From assembly GCF_000373105.1 (NCBI RefSeq), contig NZ_KB890432.1, positions 47,070-111,069 on the forward strand: a stretch of 64,000 nucleotides of DNA, in the 5' to 3' direction. Position numbers and translations under genes: made by a program. Below, one piece after another: positions 1-8,912 of the stretch; the stretch's first letter is position 1, and every line of letters begins with the position of its first letter. This DNA is from Neolewinella persica DSM 23188 (GTDB taxonomy: Bacteria; Bacteroidota; Bacteroidia; Chitinophagales; Saprospiraceae). Under the pieces are notes generated by a model, which was given only the letters and a program-made list of their open reading frames with translations, did not search any database and had not been told where the DNA came from.

Positions 1-724
1 CCGGAAGAAAGAAGAGGAGAAGAAATTCAAGGAAATCACCGAACTGTGGGACGAAACGAAGCTTTTCGCAAAAATCAAGTCCGCCAGTGCAAAGGATGCC
101 TCCATTGTCCAGGATTACAATCCGACACTGGAAGCCATGATTCCCGTAGTAGAAGGAAAGATGCCGCTGTTCATTGAAGTCAACCGATCCTCCGACATTC
201 TGTCTGCCCTGAAGTGGGTCAAGAAGATGGGCGTAAAGGCCGTACTTACCGGTGTTTCGGAAGGCTGGCGGGTGGCAGACTCCATTGCTGCAGCAAAGAT
301 TCCCGTCATCACCGGCCCGGTCATCGACATGCCAGCACGGCAATCTGATCGCTATGATCGGCCTTACGCCAACGCGGGCCTTATGTCCAAAGCCGGAGTG
401 ACCGTTGCCATTCGTTCCAACGATACGGAGAACGTGCGCGACCTCCCTTTCCACGCCGGCTTCGCAGCCGCCTATGGCATGGGGCGTGAAGAAGCGCTGA
501 GGGCCATCACCATCGTACCCGCTCAGATCATGGGCCTGGGTGACCGGCTCGGCTCCCTCGAAGCAGGCAAGGACGCCAACCTTTTCATCTGCGACGGTGA
601 TCCTATGGAAACCAAAACCCAGATTCAGCAGGTGTTCATCAGTGGTTGGGAAATCCCGATGAACAGCCGGCACTCGTTGTTGTACGATGAGTTTCTGGAG
701 CGTAGCCCGGGGGTTAAGAATTAA
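1..724 (+). CDS. Amidohydrolase family protein (C-terminal part, 5' end outside window)
   Basis: The reading frame is open from the first bases of the window to the stop at 722-724, so this is the 3' part of a longer gene. About 240 residues are visible. The C-terminal half has the arrangement typical of imidazolonepropionase-like amidohydrolases: a segment ending in RSND, then an alpha-helical stretch with GMGREEALRAIT, then a beta-sandwich closing segment with LGSLEAGKDANLFICDGDP. That 'G.L..GKDAD/NL' sequence is the family hallmark near the C-terminus. The metal ligands of the N-terminal barrel lie outside the window, so the substrate cannot be judged. Such proteins in Bacteroidota are often secreted and tandemly duplicated. 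It converges with the WD40 gene across a long palindrome. Confidence 0.85.
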   Translation, partial: RKKEEEKKFKEITELWDETKLFAKIKSASAKDASIVQDYNPTLEAMIPVVEGKMPLFIEVNRSSDILSALKWVKKMGVKAVLTGVSEGWRVADSIAAAKIPVITGPVIDMPARQSDRYDRPYANAGLMSKAGVTVAIRSNDTENVRDLPFHAGFAAAYGMGREEALRAITIVPAQIMGLGDRLGSLEAGKDANLFICDGDPMETKTQIQQVFISGWEIPMNSRHSLLYDEFLERSPGVKN

Positions 725-731
725 GCGCTGC

Positions 732-757
732 GCGCTAGTTGCAGCAGTCGCTAGCGC
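732..757. repeat. Short inverted repeat (GCGCTAG arms)
   Basis: GCGCTAG at 732-738 pairs with CTAGCGC at 751-757. It lies just downstream of the amidohydrolase stop and in front of the longer palindrome at 761-831. The 20-mer starting at 725 recurs with one difference at 45483-45502. Confidence 0.6.
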
Positions 758-760
758 TCC

Positions 761-831
761 GTTGCGGGGGTTGCAGTAGTTGCAGGGAAACGCATTAGCG
801 TTATGCCTGCAACTACTGCAACCCCCGCAAC
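761..831. terminator. 26-bp perfect inverted repeat between convergent genes (bidirectional terminator-like)
   Basis: The arms 761-786 and 806-831 are perfect reverse complements over 26 bases and are built from GTTGC/TTGCAG units. The 19-base loop contains a nested hairpin, AACGC (788-792) with GCGTT (797-801). The right arm ends on the first base of the WD40 stop codon (831-833 on the minus strand). The position between two convergent genes suits a bidirectional terminator, but there is no clear T-run. The unit relates it to the GGTTGCA arrays at 27.4 kb and 45.4 kb. Confidence 0.7.
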
Positions 832-1727
832 TATTGCTTCAACTTCCAGGTCAAAATCCGTCGGTCATCCCCAGCGGTGATGAGGGTTTCCTCGTCCAGC
901 CAAAGAAGGGTATTGACGGAGTTGACGTGCCCTCGATCACGGACGACTTCGCAGACCTTGAGCAACTCCCAGGTTTTGGCATCCCACAGTTTGACCGTTT
1001 TGTCGCGGCTGGCGGTGGCGAGGTAACGGCCGTCGGGGGAGAAAGCGAGGTCGTTGATGGTGGAGTTGTGTGCGTCCAGCGGAGACGGTAGATTTTTAGA
1101 CAAGGCCAGATCGAAAAACTGTAGCCGGGCGTCCCTACCTCCAGAGACAATAAACGGATAACCCAAACCGGGCTGGAACGCAAGGCAAAACACGGAAGGC
1201 GCATTGGCCATTTGGCTATCAATCAATTCAAATGTACGTTGGTGAAGCGTGTAGATTTTACCATCACTGGCACCAACGGCAAGCAGGTCGCCAGCAGGGT
1301 AGCAGGTAATACTCCGCAACGAATTCTCGCTAACGGGCAAACTCTCTACCGTCCGCCCTGTCTTGGCGTTCCACCGGGTAAGCACGCCGTCTCCGCCAGC
1401 GGTAAAGACCTCCTCCCCTACCCTCAACACGGCAAAAACGCCTCTCGTGTGCTGCGCCACGTGGAGATTACGCTCTGGCTCCTCCGGGTAGAGCCAATGC
1501 ACACCACCATCAAGTGAACCGGCAACCAGGCCGCCATCTTCAAGGGTATCAAAACTCAGGAATTTGCCACCCTCCACGTTGGCAACTGCGCGGCCAAAGT
1601 TTACGTCGTCCTTGTGCCAATGCACGAGCAGGCCATCTGCTGCTGCGGAATAAAAGCCATCCTGAGCTGGTTTCAGGGCATAGATGGCGGCATTGTGGCC
1701 AGTACGTTCTTCGGTTCGGGTCAGCAT
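831..1727 (-). CDS. WD40 repeat (beta-propeller) protein
   Basis: A 298-residue protein made almost entirely of WD40 blades. The clearest blade carries 'HNSTINDLAFSPDGRYLATA' followed by SRDKTVKLWDAKT, the classical GH...WD pattern. Others show SGGRDARLQFFD, GASDGKIYTL and AAADGLLVHWH. The length fits a single seven-bladed propeller. No signal peptide or membrane segment is visible, so it is probably a cytoplasmic scaffold with no enzymatic activity of its own. It is a stand-alone gene reading toward the amidohydrolase. The nearest upstream gene is a tiny membrane protein on the other strand. The family is certain. The binding partner is unknown. Confidence 0.88.
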   Translation of the reverse strand: MLTRTEERTGHNAAIYALKPAQDGFYSAAADGLLVHWHKDDVNFGRAVANVEGGKFLSFDTLEDGGLVAGSLDGGVHWLYPEEPERNLHVAQHTRGVFAVLRVGEEVFTAGGDGVLTRWNAKTGRTVESLPVSENSLRSITCYPAGDLLAVGASDGKIYTLHQRTFELIDSQMANAPSVFCLAFQPGLGYPFIVSGGRDARLQFFDLALSKNLPSPLDAHNSTINDLAFSPDGRYLATASRDKTVKLWDAKTWELLKVCEVVRDRGHVNSVNTLLWLDEETLITAGDDRRILTWKLKQ

Positions 1728-1786
1728 ATACTGCGAACATATTAGGCAAGTTTCCGTTGCAATAGCTGAATGCTTTTCATTACCAA

Positions 1787-1993
1787 ATGATTATGAAATA
1801 TTTTTTCGCCGCCATTTTCTTTTGGATACTGGGATACGTCATTCCCAGCTTTCCGGTCTTTCTGCAGTACATCATCGGAGTGCTTGTAATACTATTCCTT
1901 AGTACCGTCCTGTTTTATTTGATTGATACGCGGGTCTATGCCCGAATGCTTCATGAACAGGGAGACGAAAGTATTCCAGATCAATTTCTTTAG
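1787..1993 (+). CDS. Small two-helix membrane protein
   Basis: A 68-residue ORF with two strongly hydrophobic stretches (about residues 4-22 and 25-46) and a charged C-terminal tail. A second Met is available at 1793. The composition and a charged tail with no overlapping larger gene argue that it is a real small inner-membrane protein, but nothing identifies a family. It is divergent from the WD40 gene 59 bp away. A short overlapping ORF on the same strand has no such pattern and was discarded. Confidence 0.5.
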   Translation: MIMKYFFAAIFFWILGYVIPSFPVFLQYIIGVLVILFLSTVLFYLIDTRVYARMLHEQGDESIPDQFL

Positions 1994-2302
1994 CAGAAAT
2001 TGATATCGACAGTGGCAAATGCATTAAATACTTTCCTTCCGTAATAGCAAGGCTTCGAGGCAAGGATTTCTCCCGTCCACCCAGAAAAGATTTCATGACC
2101 AGATCTTTCGGAGGACAACCCAGCTCCATTGTCGCGAATCAGCCGATGCGCGACCTGGTGGTTAATCCAGACATCTTCTCCCACACGTTCCGCTCAATTC
2201 CCAAAAGTCGGTACCTTTAGGCATTACCTCAGGCATCCTTTGCCGCTAAACGATTATATTCAAATTGCCAGTAGCCGTAGCTACTCACTACCAACACCTT
2301 AA
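1994..2302. other. Intergenic stretch without recognisable gene
   Basis: About 310 bp between the small membrane protein and the phosphopantetheinyl transferase. Only short minus-strand ORFs of poor composition occur. No terminator, repeat arm or RNA gene was recognised. Confidence 0.5.
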
Positions 2303-2953
2303 ATGTCCGTAATTCTCCACGAAGACTACCATCACCCCGGCGAGTGGGGCCTCTGGCACATTACGGAAACTGAAGATTGGTTAAAGGAAAACCTGGCCCT
2401 TTCTCCCGCTGAAACGGAGGCGATGAGCCTGATCAGAGGAGAAGGGCGCAGAAAAGAATTTCTGGCCGCACGCATGCTTTTGCACTACATGAGTGGAAGG
2501 AGCGTCAGGGGAGAGCTTGTCAAAGACGACGCTGGCAAACCACACTTACGGGACTCCCACTTCCACATTTCTATTAGCCATACCGTTAACTATGCCGCGG
2601 CGATTGCGCATCCGAACCTATGCGGTATCGACGTCCAGCGGATCGTTCCTCGTATCCGCCGAATGGCGGAAAAGTTTGTCGGCCCTGGTGAACGGGTTCA
2701 GCTAATCCCGGAACACGAGTTGCTTCAGCTGCACCTGATTTGGTCCGCAAAAGAAGCAATGTATAAGGCCTTCGGCCGACGCCAACTGGATTTTAAAGAG
2801 CATTTGGTGGTAGATCTCGGTCTCTTCTCTTTAGCAACGTCCACCGGAAGTGCGTTCCTGAAAAAAGGAAGTATCGAAATGCTGTTCGATCTTAATTTCC
2901 GGGTATTCGATGATTTTGTACTCGTCGGTTGTATCGAACGTGTTCCTCGATAG
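2303..2953 (+). CDS. 4'-phosphopantetheinyl transferase superfamily protein
   Basis: A 216-residue protein of the Sfp/AcpS superfamily. Such enzymes transfer the phosphopantetheine arm of CoA to a serine of acyl- or peptidyl-carrier proteins. Visible signature: ISHT (His93) in the N-terminal half, the magnesium-binding GID (Asp110), and WSAKEAMYKAFG (Glu151, Lys155) with conserved spacing. The length matches the two-lobe Sfp type rather than the short AcpS type. No polyketide, peptide or fatty-acid synthase gene lies nearby, so it probably serves carrier proteins encoded elsewhere. It is a single-gene unit, and the start is the first Met after a clear gap. Confidence 0.88.
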   Translation: MSVILHEDYHHPGEWGLWHITETEDWLKENLALSPAETEAMSLIRGEGRRKEFLAARMLLHYMSGRSVRGELVKDDAGKPHLRDSHFHISISHTVNYAAAIAHPNLCGIDVQRIVPRIRRMAEKFVGPGERVQLIPEHELLQLHLIWSAKEAMYKAFGRRQLDFKEHLVVDLGLFSLATSTGSAFLKKGSIEMLFDLNFRVFDDFVLVGCIERVPR

Positions 2954-3072
2954 ACTACAAAACCGGGCGATTGGTCTATTATTTTCTACTGCTTTAGTCT
3001 TGTCCCACCGGTAATATGCCGACCTAAGTTCACCCCTGCTTCGTATGGTGGTCCGCACCACATAACGTACCT

Positions 3073-3090
3073 TGCACCTGCGACCGCGCC
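3073..3090 (-). repeat. Copy of the GC-rich 18-mer repeat (unpaired)
   Basis: The sequence TGCACCTGCGACCGCGCC is the reverse complement of the GGCG(G/C)GGCCGCAGGTGCA family with one or two changes. It sits 15 bp before the start of the helicase gene. No facing partner was found nearby. Confidence 0.6.
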
Positions 3091-3105
3091 CGGACTAAAA
3101 TTACT

Positions 3106-6100
3106 ATGCAACGCAGCCTTCCTATTTCCAATCTCGACATGCAGAAAAAAGATCTTCTTACGCTCTCGCGTGAAGAGCTACTGCTACTGGTCACTATTCT
3201 TTTGGAAGGGAATACCGCTGAGCCCTACCAGCTGGAAAGTATGCTGGGGCTTGCCTGCCGGGAGGTTCCTTCCATTGGCAAATGGCGCCGGGGCTCCGTT
3301 CAGCCGCTCGTCAACAGGCTGGAAAAAAACAATTTCCTCCAGGAGACTTATCGTTCGGTTACGGTTGCTACCACCTGGCGAATACCTCTTTTTTTTGCTG
3401 CCGACAACCTCCGCCCGGAAGAATTAAAGGCGCTCATTAAGATCATCAACGATAATAAGCGCTTTCCTGATGATGGCAGTCAAAATAATTCCTGGCACAT
3501 TAGGTACGAAGATATCCATACCAGGATTTTACATAAAATCCTGTTGGACCGGGAGCACGATTTCCGCCGGCTTTATGCCCTCCTGACTAACCGCCGCCGA
3601 TATTTCGAGCAGATTCAGGAGAAAGTCCTTAAAGAAGTTGACCGGTTAATCGCAACGCTGGATCAAAATTTCTGGGGCAGCCGAAATAGCTATTTCCAAT
3701 GGCTCCATTTCAACAACCAGCAGTATAACTATACCGACTGGGAGGAACATACACCAGCACGCCTGCTGCCGCTGCTGCGGGTGCTCAACAAAAGTGATGA
3801 TGCCCAGGACCTCCTTGAGGAGACCCGCTCCATCGCACTTTTAGGTCTTCATTACTTTCGACAACACCCCGGCGATTTTTCCTTCGACTCGGGCATTCGG
3901 GCCGTTATCCACTTGCTTAACGGTGAGGAGGCTTCCGCCGACCAGGCTTTTGCTAAAATGCCGGAGGTGGAAGATGAAGCGACGTTGGTCGACGTCATTG
4001 CCCTGGCGCGGAGCCTGGGCACCGGTCAGATAAATGAAAAGACACTCTTGCTCCGGTCAAGCAGGTTCAAAAAAAGTGCTTATCCAAAGCTAATCAATTG
4101 CTTCCTGTCCTTTGTGCGGGTGCGCACCGGAGATGCCCATGGAGGGGAAAAATTACTGGAACATCAGCTAAAACAGGGACTTTCTCATCCGCTGGAATGG
4201 ATGGTGGCCTTGTGGTGCATAAACTGGACTGGCTTGAAGCCCCGGCAGTCTATGCTGGCCTCTCTTTTCCAGGACCTCGACAATGGCGATTTCGCCAATA
4301 TTCCCTGGGTAAAAGCCGAGATATATCATTCTCTGCTTACCATTTTCCCGCATGCCCCCAATGCTGAGAACTGGCAGGCAGATATAGCAGACTTTTTGGA
4401 TAATCAGGCGCGGACGCAGGTGCAAAAAACTGTTTTTCTGCAAAGTTTGCTGCCCGTCAAGGCCCCCTGGGAATACGCCTTGCGGTTACTTCAGCAAAGC
4501 AGCCTGGCAGAGCAGGAAGACGTTGAGGACGGGCCTGCCTACAGGACCATCTGGGTGGTGGACTTCACGGAAAGAGAAATCTTTTGTAAAGAACAAAAAG
4601 CCGGCGTCAGGGGCTGGACCAAGGGCCGTAAATTAAAATGGTACGAACTGATCAGCCCTAAGAATCCGGACGCCATGGACCCAGCCGACGGCAGGGCCAT
4701 CAACGCCATTTCAACCTACGATGGTCGCCGTTTATCCGGCTCCTTAATTTATAATGACGACAGTCTTCGGATCGACTTCGGCCACATGCTTTACGAAATT
4801 GCCGAGCACCCCCGAATTTACCTCGATGACAAGAAGCGCATCCCCATTGAACTTAGTCGGGCAGAACCGGAACTGCAAATAACGGAGACCGCCGACGGGA
4901 TGTTATTGCGGTTCGACCCGCCAGTAGAAGAGCATGGCTATGTATGGCGGAAAGAAACGCCCACCCGATACCGCATTTACCATCTGAGCGAGCGGCAAGG
5001 TAAAATCGCCTGGGCCATCGGTTCCGGCGTAGAAGTACCAGCTTCTGAACGAACCACCGTGGAAAACATGGTGGAGGACCTGCGACCAACAGTCGCCATC
5101 CAATCTACCTTTGACCTGATCAACGATGACCTGGAGCAGGTAGCGGGCAGTTCTTTACCCTGCTTCCACCTTCTACCCTTTGGCGAGGGCTATCAGGTGG
5201 CCATTTACGTTAAGCCTATCCCGGAAGAATCGATTTATTTCAAACCGGGAGACGGAATGCCCCGCACCGTGGTCGTCCTGGAAGAAGGACGAAAATTATT
5301 GCTACGGGACCTGAATGAGGAAATCGCCGAGGTAAACGCAGCGCTGGCTGCCTGTCCTACCTTAAACCGCATCGAGGGAAGCTTTCATGAATACATCATC
5401 GAGGATACGCAAACAGCCTTGCGTATTCTGCTGGAACTGCGCAGCCTGGTCAGCGAACAGCTGATCTCCATCGAACACCCCAAAGGAGAGAAGCTAAAGA
5501 TTATAGCTACCGCTGGCTCCAACGAACTGGCCATTAAAGTGGGTAAGAACCGGGATTGGTTTGAGGTGGACGGAAAGCTTACCGTCGACGAAAACCGGGT
5601 CCTTGACCTGGAGATGCTGCTGGAGCAGGTACGAAACCGGAAAGACAATCCTTTCGTAGAACTGAACGAAGGCGAGTTTCTCGCACTGACGGATGAGCTC
5701 CGCGACCGTATCCTGGAGATGGAAGGGCTCCTGCACCAAAAAGGCAAAAAACTTCAACTCCCCACCCTGGCCGCCAGTGCCTTTGCTGAAATGGCCGACG
5801 GGCTGGAAGACATGGCGTTTGATGACGCCTGGAGCGAGAGCCTGGAGCGGATAAAATCGGCAGATAAAATCCGTCCACGGGTACCTAAAGATTTCAAAGC
5901 GGAACTCCGCGACTACCAGAAAGAGGGCTTCAAATGGCTGATGCGGCTGGCCGAATGGGGCGTAGGTGGTTGCCTCGCCGACGATATGGGTCTTGGTAAA
6001 ACCATACAGGCACTGGCCATGCTCTGCGCCCGGTCTGACAAGGGGCCGGCACTGGTCATTGCCCCCGCCAGCGTAACGAGAAACTGGCAGGCGGAGACGG

Positions 6101-7269
6101 AACGCTTCGCGCCCGGGTTGATCCCGGTATTAATCGCCAGCCGGCAAGAAGCCGTGCAGTTACCGCAACTTGGCAAAGGTGACCTGGCCCTCGTCAGCTA
6201 TGGCCTCCTATCCTTTATCGGGGACGAGTTGCAGGCCATTGATTGGGCTACCATCGTACTGGACGAAGCCCAGGCAATCAAGAACACGGCGACCAAGCGG
6301 GCCAAGATTGTCCAGAACCTAAGCGGAGATTTCAAACTGGCGACGACCGGTACACCGATCGAGAACCACCTCGGCGAACTGTGGAGCCTCTTCCGCTTCC
6401 TGAACCCGGGGCTGCTGAGTGGAAAATCTGCCTTCAACGAAAAATTCAATCGCCCCATCGCCCGGGACGGTGACGAGGATCGGCGCCGACAGCTGAAAAA
6501 TCTCGTTAAGCCCTTCATCCTCCGGCGACGAAAAGATGAAGTGCTTACCGAGTTACCGCCGAAGACAGAAATCCAACTCAACGTAGACCTCAGTGAAGAG
6601 GAAAAAGCGCTTTACGAAGCCCTGCGCCGCCAGGCGCTGAAGGACATTGCTGCGGCCGACGAGCAGCAAAAACGCTTCACCGTATTAGCGCAACTGACAA
6701 AGCTCCGCCAGGCTGCCTGCCACCCCCGCCTTGTGCGCCCGACTTCAAAAATCGGCAGTGCCAAGCTGGAACTCGTAGGCGAAACACTGCTGGAAATTCT
6801 GGAGAACGGACACAAAGCCCTGATTTTCTCTCAGTTTGTGAAGCACCTTAAAATTGTGGAAAACTGGGTTAAAGGCCAGGGTATCGCCTACCAATACCTT
6901 GACGGCAGTACGCCGGGGAGCAAACGGGAAGAAGCCGTCAATGCCTTCCAGGCCGGGGAAGGAGAGGTTTTCCTCATCAGCCTCAAGGCCGGTGGCACGG
7001 GCCTGAACCTTACGGCGGCCGACTACGTCCTCCACCTCGACCCGTGGTGGAACCCGGCGGCCGAGGACCAGGCCAGCGACCGCGCTCACCGCATCGGCCA
7101 GCAGCGACCGGTCACGGTGTACCGCTTCGTCAGCCAGGGCACCATTGAGGAGCAAATCATTGCCCTCCACGCGGAGAAGCGGGATTTGGCGGACCAGATA
7201 TTGAGTGGAACAGGGAATGCTGGGAAGCTGGGGGTTGCGGAGATATTGGGGTTGATCCGGGAGGCTTAA
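3106..7269 (+). CDS. SNF2-family DEAD/DEAH-box helicase (large)
   Basis: A 1387-residue protein. The C-terminal 450 residues form a complete SNF2 ATPase: motif I DDMGLGKT (Lys965), motif II DEAQ (Asp1053), the TGTPIENHLGELWSL motif, and helicase lobe 2 with SLKAGGTGLNL and the QASDRAHRIGQ arginine-finger region. The N-terminal 900 residues are helical and mixed and show no motif I recognise. Such extensions are common in bacterial SNF2 proteins and presumably bind RNA polymerase, DNA or partners. The role is probably nucleic-acid translocation or remodelling in transcription or repair. No restriction, nuclease or other defence partner is adjacent. An alternative start is the Met at 3139. Confidence 0.9.
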   Translation: MQRSLPISNLDMQKKDLLTLSREELLLLVTILLEGNTAEPYQLESMLGLACREVPSIGKWRRGSVQPLVNRLEKNNFLQETYRSVTVATTWRIPLFFAADNLRPEELKALIKIINDNKRFPDDGSQNNSWHIRYEDIHTRILHKILLDREHDFRRLYALLTNRRRYFEQIQEKVLKEVDRLIATLDQNFWGSRNSYFQWLHFNNQQYNYTDWEEHTPARLLPLLRVLNKSDDAQDLLEETRSIALLGLHYFRQHPGDFSFDSGIRAVIHLLNGEEASADQAFAKMPEVEDEATLVDVIALARSLGTGQINEKTLLLRSSRFKKSAYPKLINCFLSFVRVRTGDAHGGEKLLEHQLKQGLSHPLEWMVALWCINWTGLKPRQSMLASLFQDLDNGDFANIPWVKAEIYHSLLTIFPHAPNAENWQADIADFLDNQARTQVQKTVFLQSLLPVKAPWEYALRLLQQSSLAEQEDVEDGPAYRTIWVVDFTEREIFCKEQKAGVRGWTKGRKLKWYELISPKNPDAMDPADGRAINAISTYDGRRLSGSLIYNDDSLRIDFGHMLYEIAEHPRIYLDDKKRIPIELSRAEPELQITETADGMLLRFDPPVEEHGYVWRKETPTRYRIYHLSERQGKIAWAIGSGVEVPASERTTVENMVEDLRPTVAIQSTFDLINDDLEQVAGSSLPCFHLLPFGEGYQVAIYVKPIPEESIYFKPGDGMPRTVVVLEEGRKLLLRDLNEEIAEVNAALAACPTLNRIEGSFHEYIIEDTQTALRILLELRSLVSEQLISIEHPKGEKLKIIATAGSNELAIKVGKNRDWFEVDGKLTVDENRVLDLEMLLEQVRNRKDNPFVELNEGEFLALTDELRDRILEMEGLLHQKGKKLQLPTLAASAFAEMADGLEDMAFDDAWSESLERIKSADKIRPRVPKDFKAELRDYQKEGFKWLMRLAEWGVGGCLADDMGLGKTIQALAMLCARSDKGPALVIAPASVTRNWQAETERFAPGLIPVLIASRQEAVQLPQLGKGDLALVSYGLLSFIGDELQAIDWATIVLDEAQAIKNTATKRAKIVQNLSGDFKLATTGTPIENHLGELWSLFRFLNPGLLSGKSAFNEKFNRPIARDGDEDRRRQLKNLVKPFILRRRKDEVLTELPPKTEIQLNVDLSEEEKALYEALRRQALKDIAAADEQQKRFTVLAQLTKLRQAACHPRLVRPTSKIGSAKLELVGETLLEILENGHKALIFSQFVKHLKIVENWVKGQGIAYQYLDGSTPGSKREEAVNAFQAGEGEVFLISLKAGGTGLNLTAADYVLHLDPWWNPAAEDQASDRAHRIGQQRPVTVYRFVSQGTIEEQIIALHAEKRDLADQILSGTGNAGKLGVAEILGLIREA

Positions 7270-7326
7270 TTTCATTGAACAAAGGTGTTGTATCGTTAGT
7301 CTCGGATTTTGAAAACTTAATTACCT

Positions 7327-7545
7327 ATGAAACCTAAATATCACAGAGCAACGGTTATCGAGATAATCGACACCCGGAATATTAAGGTCTTGATTGAAGA
7401 AGGGGAGGAAATGACAGCCTCCGTTTCTGGTAAAATCCGAATGGGCTTACATAGTAAAATAAGAGTAGGAAATGAGGTTACCATCGAAGTAAGCCCTTAC
7501 GATAATACACGTTGCCGACTTACGTACCAGAAAATCTTTGACTAA
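7327..7545 (+). CDS. Translation initiation factor IF-1-like OB-fold protein
   Basis: A 72-residue protein with the length and fold pattern of IF-1 (S1/OB domain). The run SGKIRMGLHSKIRVGNEVTI, followed by VSPYDNTRCRLTY, matches IF-1's 'SGKMR...GD.V.VE.SPYD...RI.Y'. It differs from a normal IF-1 in its N-terminus and in the 'LIEEGEE' segment replacing the usual 'L.NG..'. It is not in a ribosomal-protein operon but alone between the helicase and an AAA ATPase. It is likely an additional, diverged IF-1 paralogue, either a ribosome-bound factor or an RNA chaperone. The presence of a canonical infA elsewhere is assumed, not seen. Confidence 0.8.
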   Translation: MKPKYHRATVIEIIDTRNIKVLIEEGEEMTASVSGKIRMGLHSKIRVGNEVTIEVSPYDNTRCRLTYQKIFD

Positions 7546-7616
7546 TCGTCCTTAGAATTCCCCAATGAAACTAAGCTAACAGGTCACTTTACATTTTTTT
7601 TAAAATCTGAGTACCT

Positions 7617-7679
7617 AAATTTATGCGGATTGACTATCGGACTAGTCAATCCGCATGAATTTATAGCAAATTGACTAGT
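7617..7679. promoter_or_regulatory. Long palindrome plus half-site upstream of the AAA_14 gene
   Basis: ATGCGGATTGACTA (7623-7636) and TAGTCAATCCGCAT (7643-7656) are perfect 14-bp arms around a 6-base loop, and the pairing extends outward through AT-rich flanks with one mismatch. The element ATTGACTA recurs a third time at 7670-7677. No T-run follows, so an operator or leader hairpin is more likely than a terminator. It ends 20 bp before the ATPase start codon. Confidence 0.6.
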
Positions 7680-7696
7680 TCGGCGTATATTGCAAT

Positions 7697-8857
7697 ATGA
7701 TAACCCGACATATTGAACAAGCCATCAAATCTCAGATAGGTAAATACCCTGTCATTACGATTACGGGGCCGAGGCAAAGTGGTAAGACCACATTGATTAA
7801 AACCCTTTTTTCAGACTTGCCATATTTTTCTGTTGAGAATCCTGACACCCGAGAGCAAATCGAAGATGATCCGAGAGGTTTTTTTCAACTATACGGTCAT
7901 CGCTTAGTACTGGATGAAGTACAACGGTTACCTATATTGCTCTCCTATATTCAGGGGATCGTAGACGATGACAAAGAAGCATGCTTTGTACTGAGCGGTT
8001 CTCACAACATGCTCATGATGGAAAGTGTGAGCCAGACCTTAGCAGGTCGAACCACTATTTTCTACCTTCAACCACTGTCTTATGCCGAGATTAGAAAAGA
8101 TTACCCTAACACTACCGCGTTAAACCAGATGTGGCGTGGGGGATACCCGAGAATATATGATCGGGATATAGACCCAACAGAATTCTACTTGGCTTATGCA
8201 GAGACTTATGTTCAGCGTGATGTCCGGGAAGTTAAGAATATAGGTAACCTTAGGTCCTTTTCGCGCTTCCTCGCAATTTGCGCCGGATATATTGGGCAAA
8301 CCATAAATTACAGCACCTTGGCGGAAGCTGCTGATGTGAGTCGGGACACGGTAAAGTCCTGGTTGTCCGTACTAGAGACCTCTTACGTACTTTATCAGGT
8401 TTCGCCATACTTCAAAAATTTTAAAAAGCGCTTGATAAAATCGCCTAAACTTTATTTTCGGGATACAGGGTTGGCATGTTCGCTCCTGGGCATTAATTCC
8501 GCAGAAGAATTAAACACGTATTATCAAAAGGGGGCAATCTTCGAAAATTTTGTTTTCAATGAATTAGCAAAAGGTTTTTATAACGCCGGCCGTAGACCAC
8601 CTTTTTACTTTTGGAGAGACCGAAGCCAGCATGAAGTAGACCTACTTTTGAACAGGGGGATATCAATCGACCCGGTGGAGATAAAGAGTAGTGCTACTTT
8701 CAGGATGGACTTCTTTAAACAGCTAGACTGGTTTCGCAAAGTGGCCGATATCCCGATTGGGGAAGCTACCGTCATCTATGGTGGGGAAGATGAGTGGCGC
8801 TCAGACTCCCGCCGGGTACTCAGCTGGAAAAACATAGACCAATTAGTAGCGCCTTAG
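7697..8857 (+). CDS. AAA_14 ATPase with DUF4143 C-terminal domain
   Basis: A 386-residue protein. The N-terminal AAA_14 domain has Walker A GPRQSGKTT (Lys30) and Walker B LVLDEVQ (Asp73, Glu74), then the family sequence LSGSHNMLMM and a sensor-like LAGRT. The C-terminal DUF4143 domain ends in HEVDLLLNRG...PVEIKSS, which resembles a PD-(D/E)xK nuclease-like core (D...ExK). These proteins are common, often multicopy and horizontally acquired in bacteria. Their function is unproven. The gene is noticeably more AT-rich than its neighbours and is preceded by a long palindrome, both consistent with transfer and self-regulation. Confidence 0.9.
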   Translation: MITRHIEQAIKSQIGKYPVITITGPRQSGKTTLIKTLFSDLPYFSVENPDTREQIEDDPRGFFQLYGHRLVLDEVQRLPILLSYIQGIVDDDKEACFVLSGSHNMLMMESVSQTLAGRTTIFYLQPLSYAEIRKDYPNTTALNQMWRGGYPRIYDRDIDPTEFYLAYAETYVQRDVREVKNIGNLRSFSRFLAICAGYIGQTINYSTLAEAADVSRDTVKSWLSVLETSYVLYQVSPYFKNFKKRLIKSPKLYFRDTGLACSLLGINSAEELNTYYQKGAIFENFVFNELAKGFYNAGRRPPFYFWRDRSQHEVDLLLNRGISIDPVEIKSSATFRMDFFKQLDWFRKVADIPIGEATVIYGGEDEWRSDSRRVLSWKNIDQLVAP

Positions 8858-8912
8858 AAAAAATCCTATCTCGAACACAAATCACCACAAAAAAGGGACT
8901 TGCTAAAAGTGC

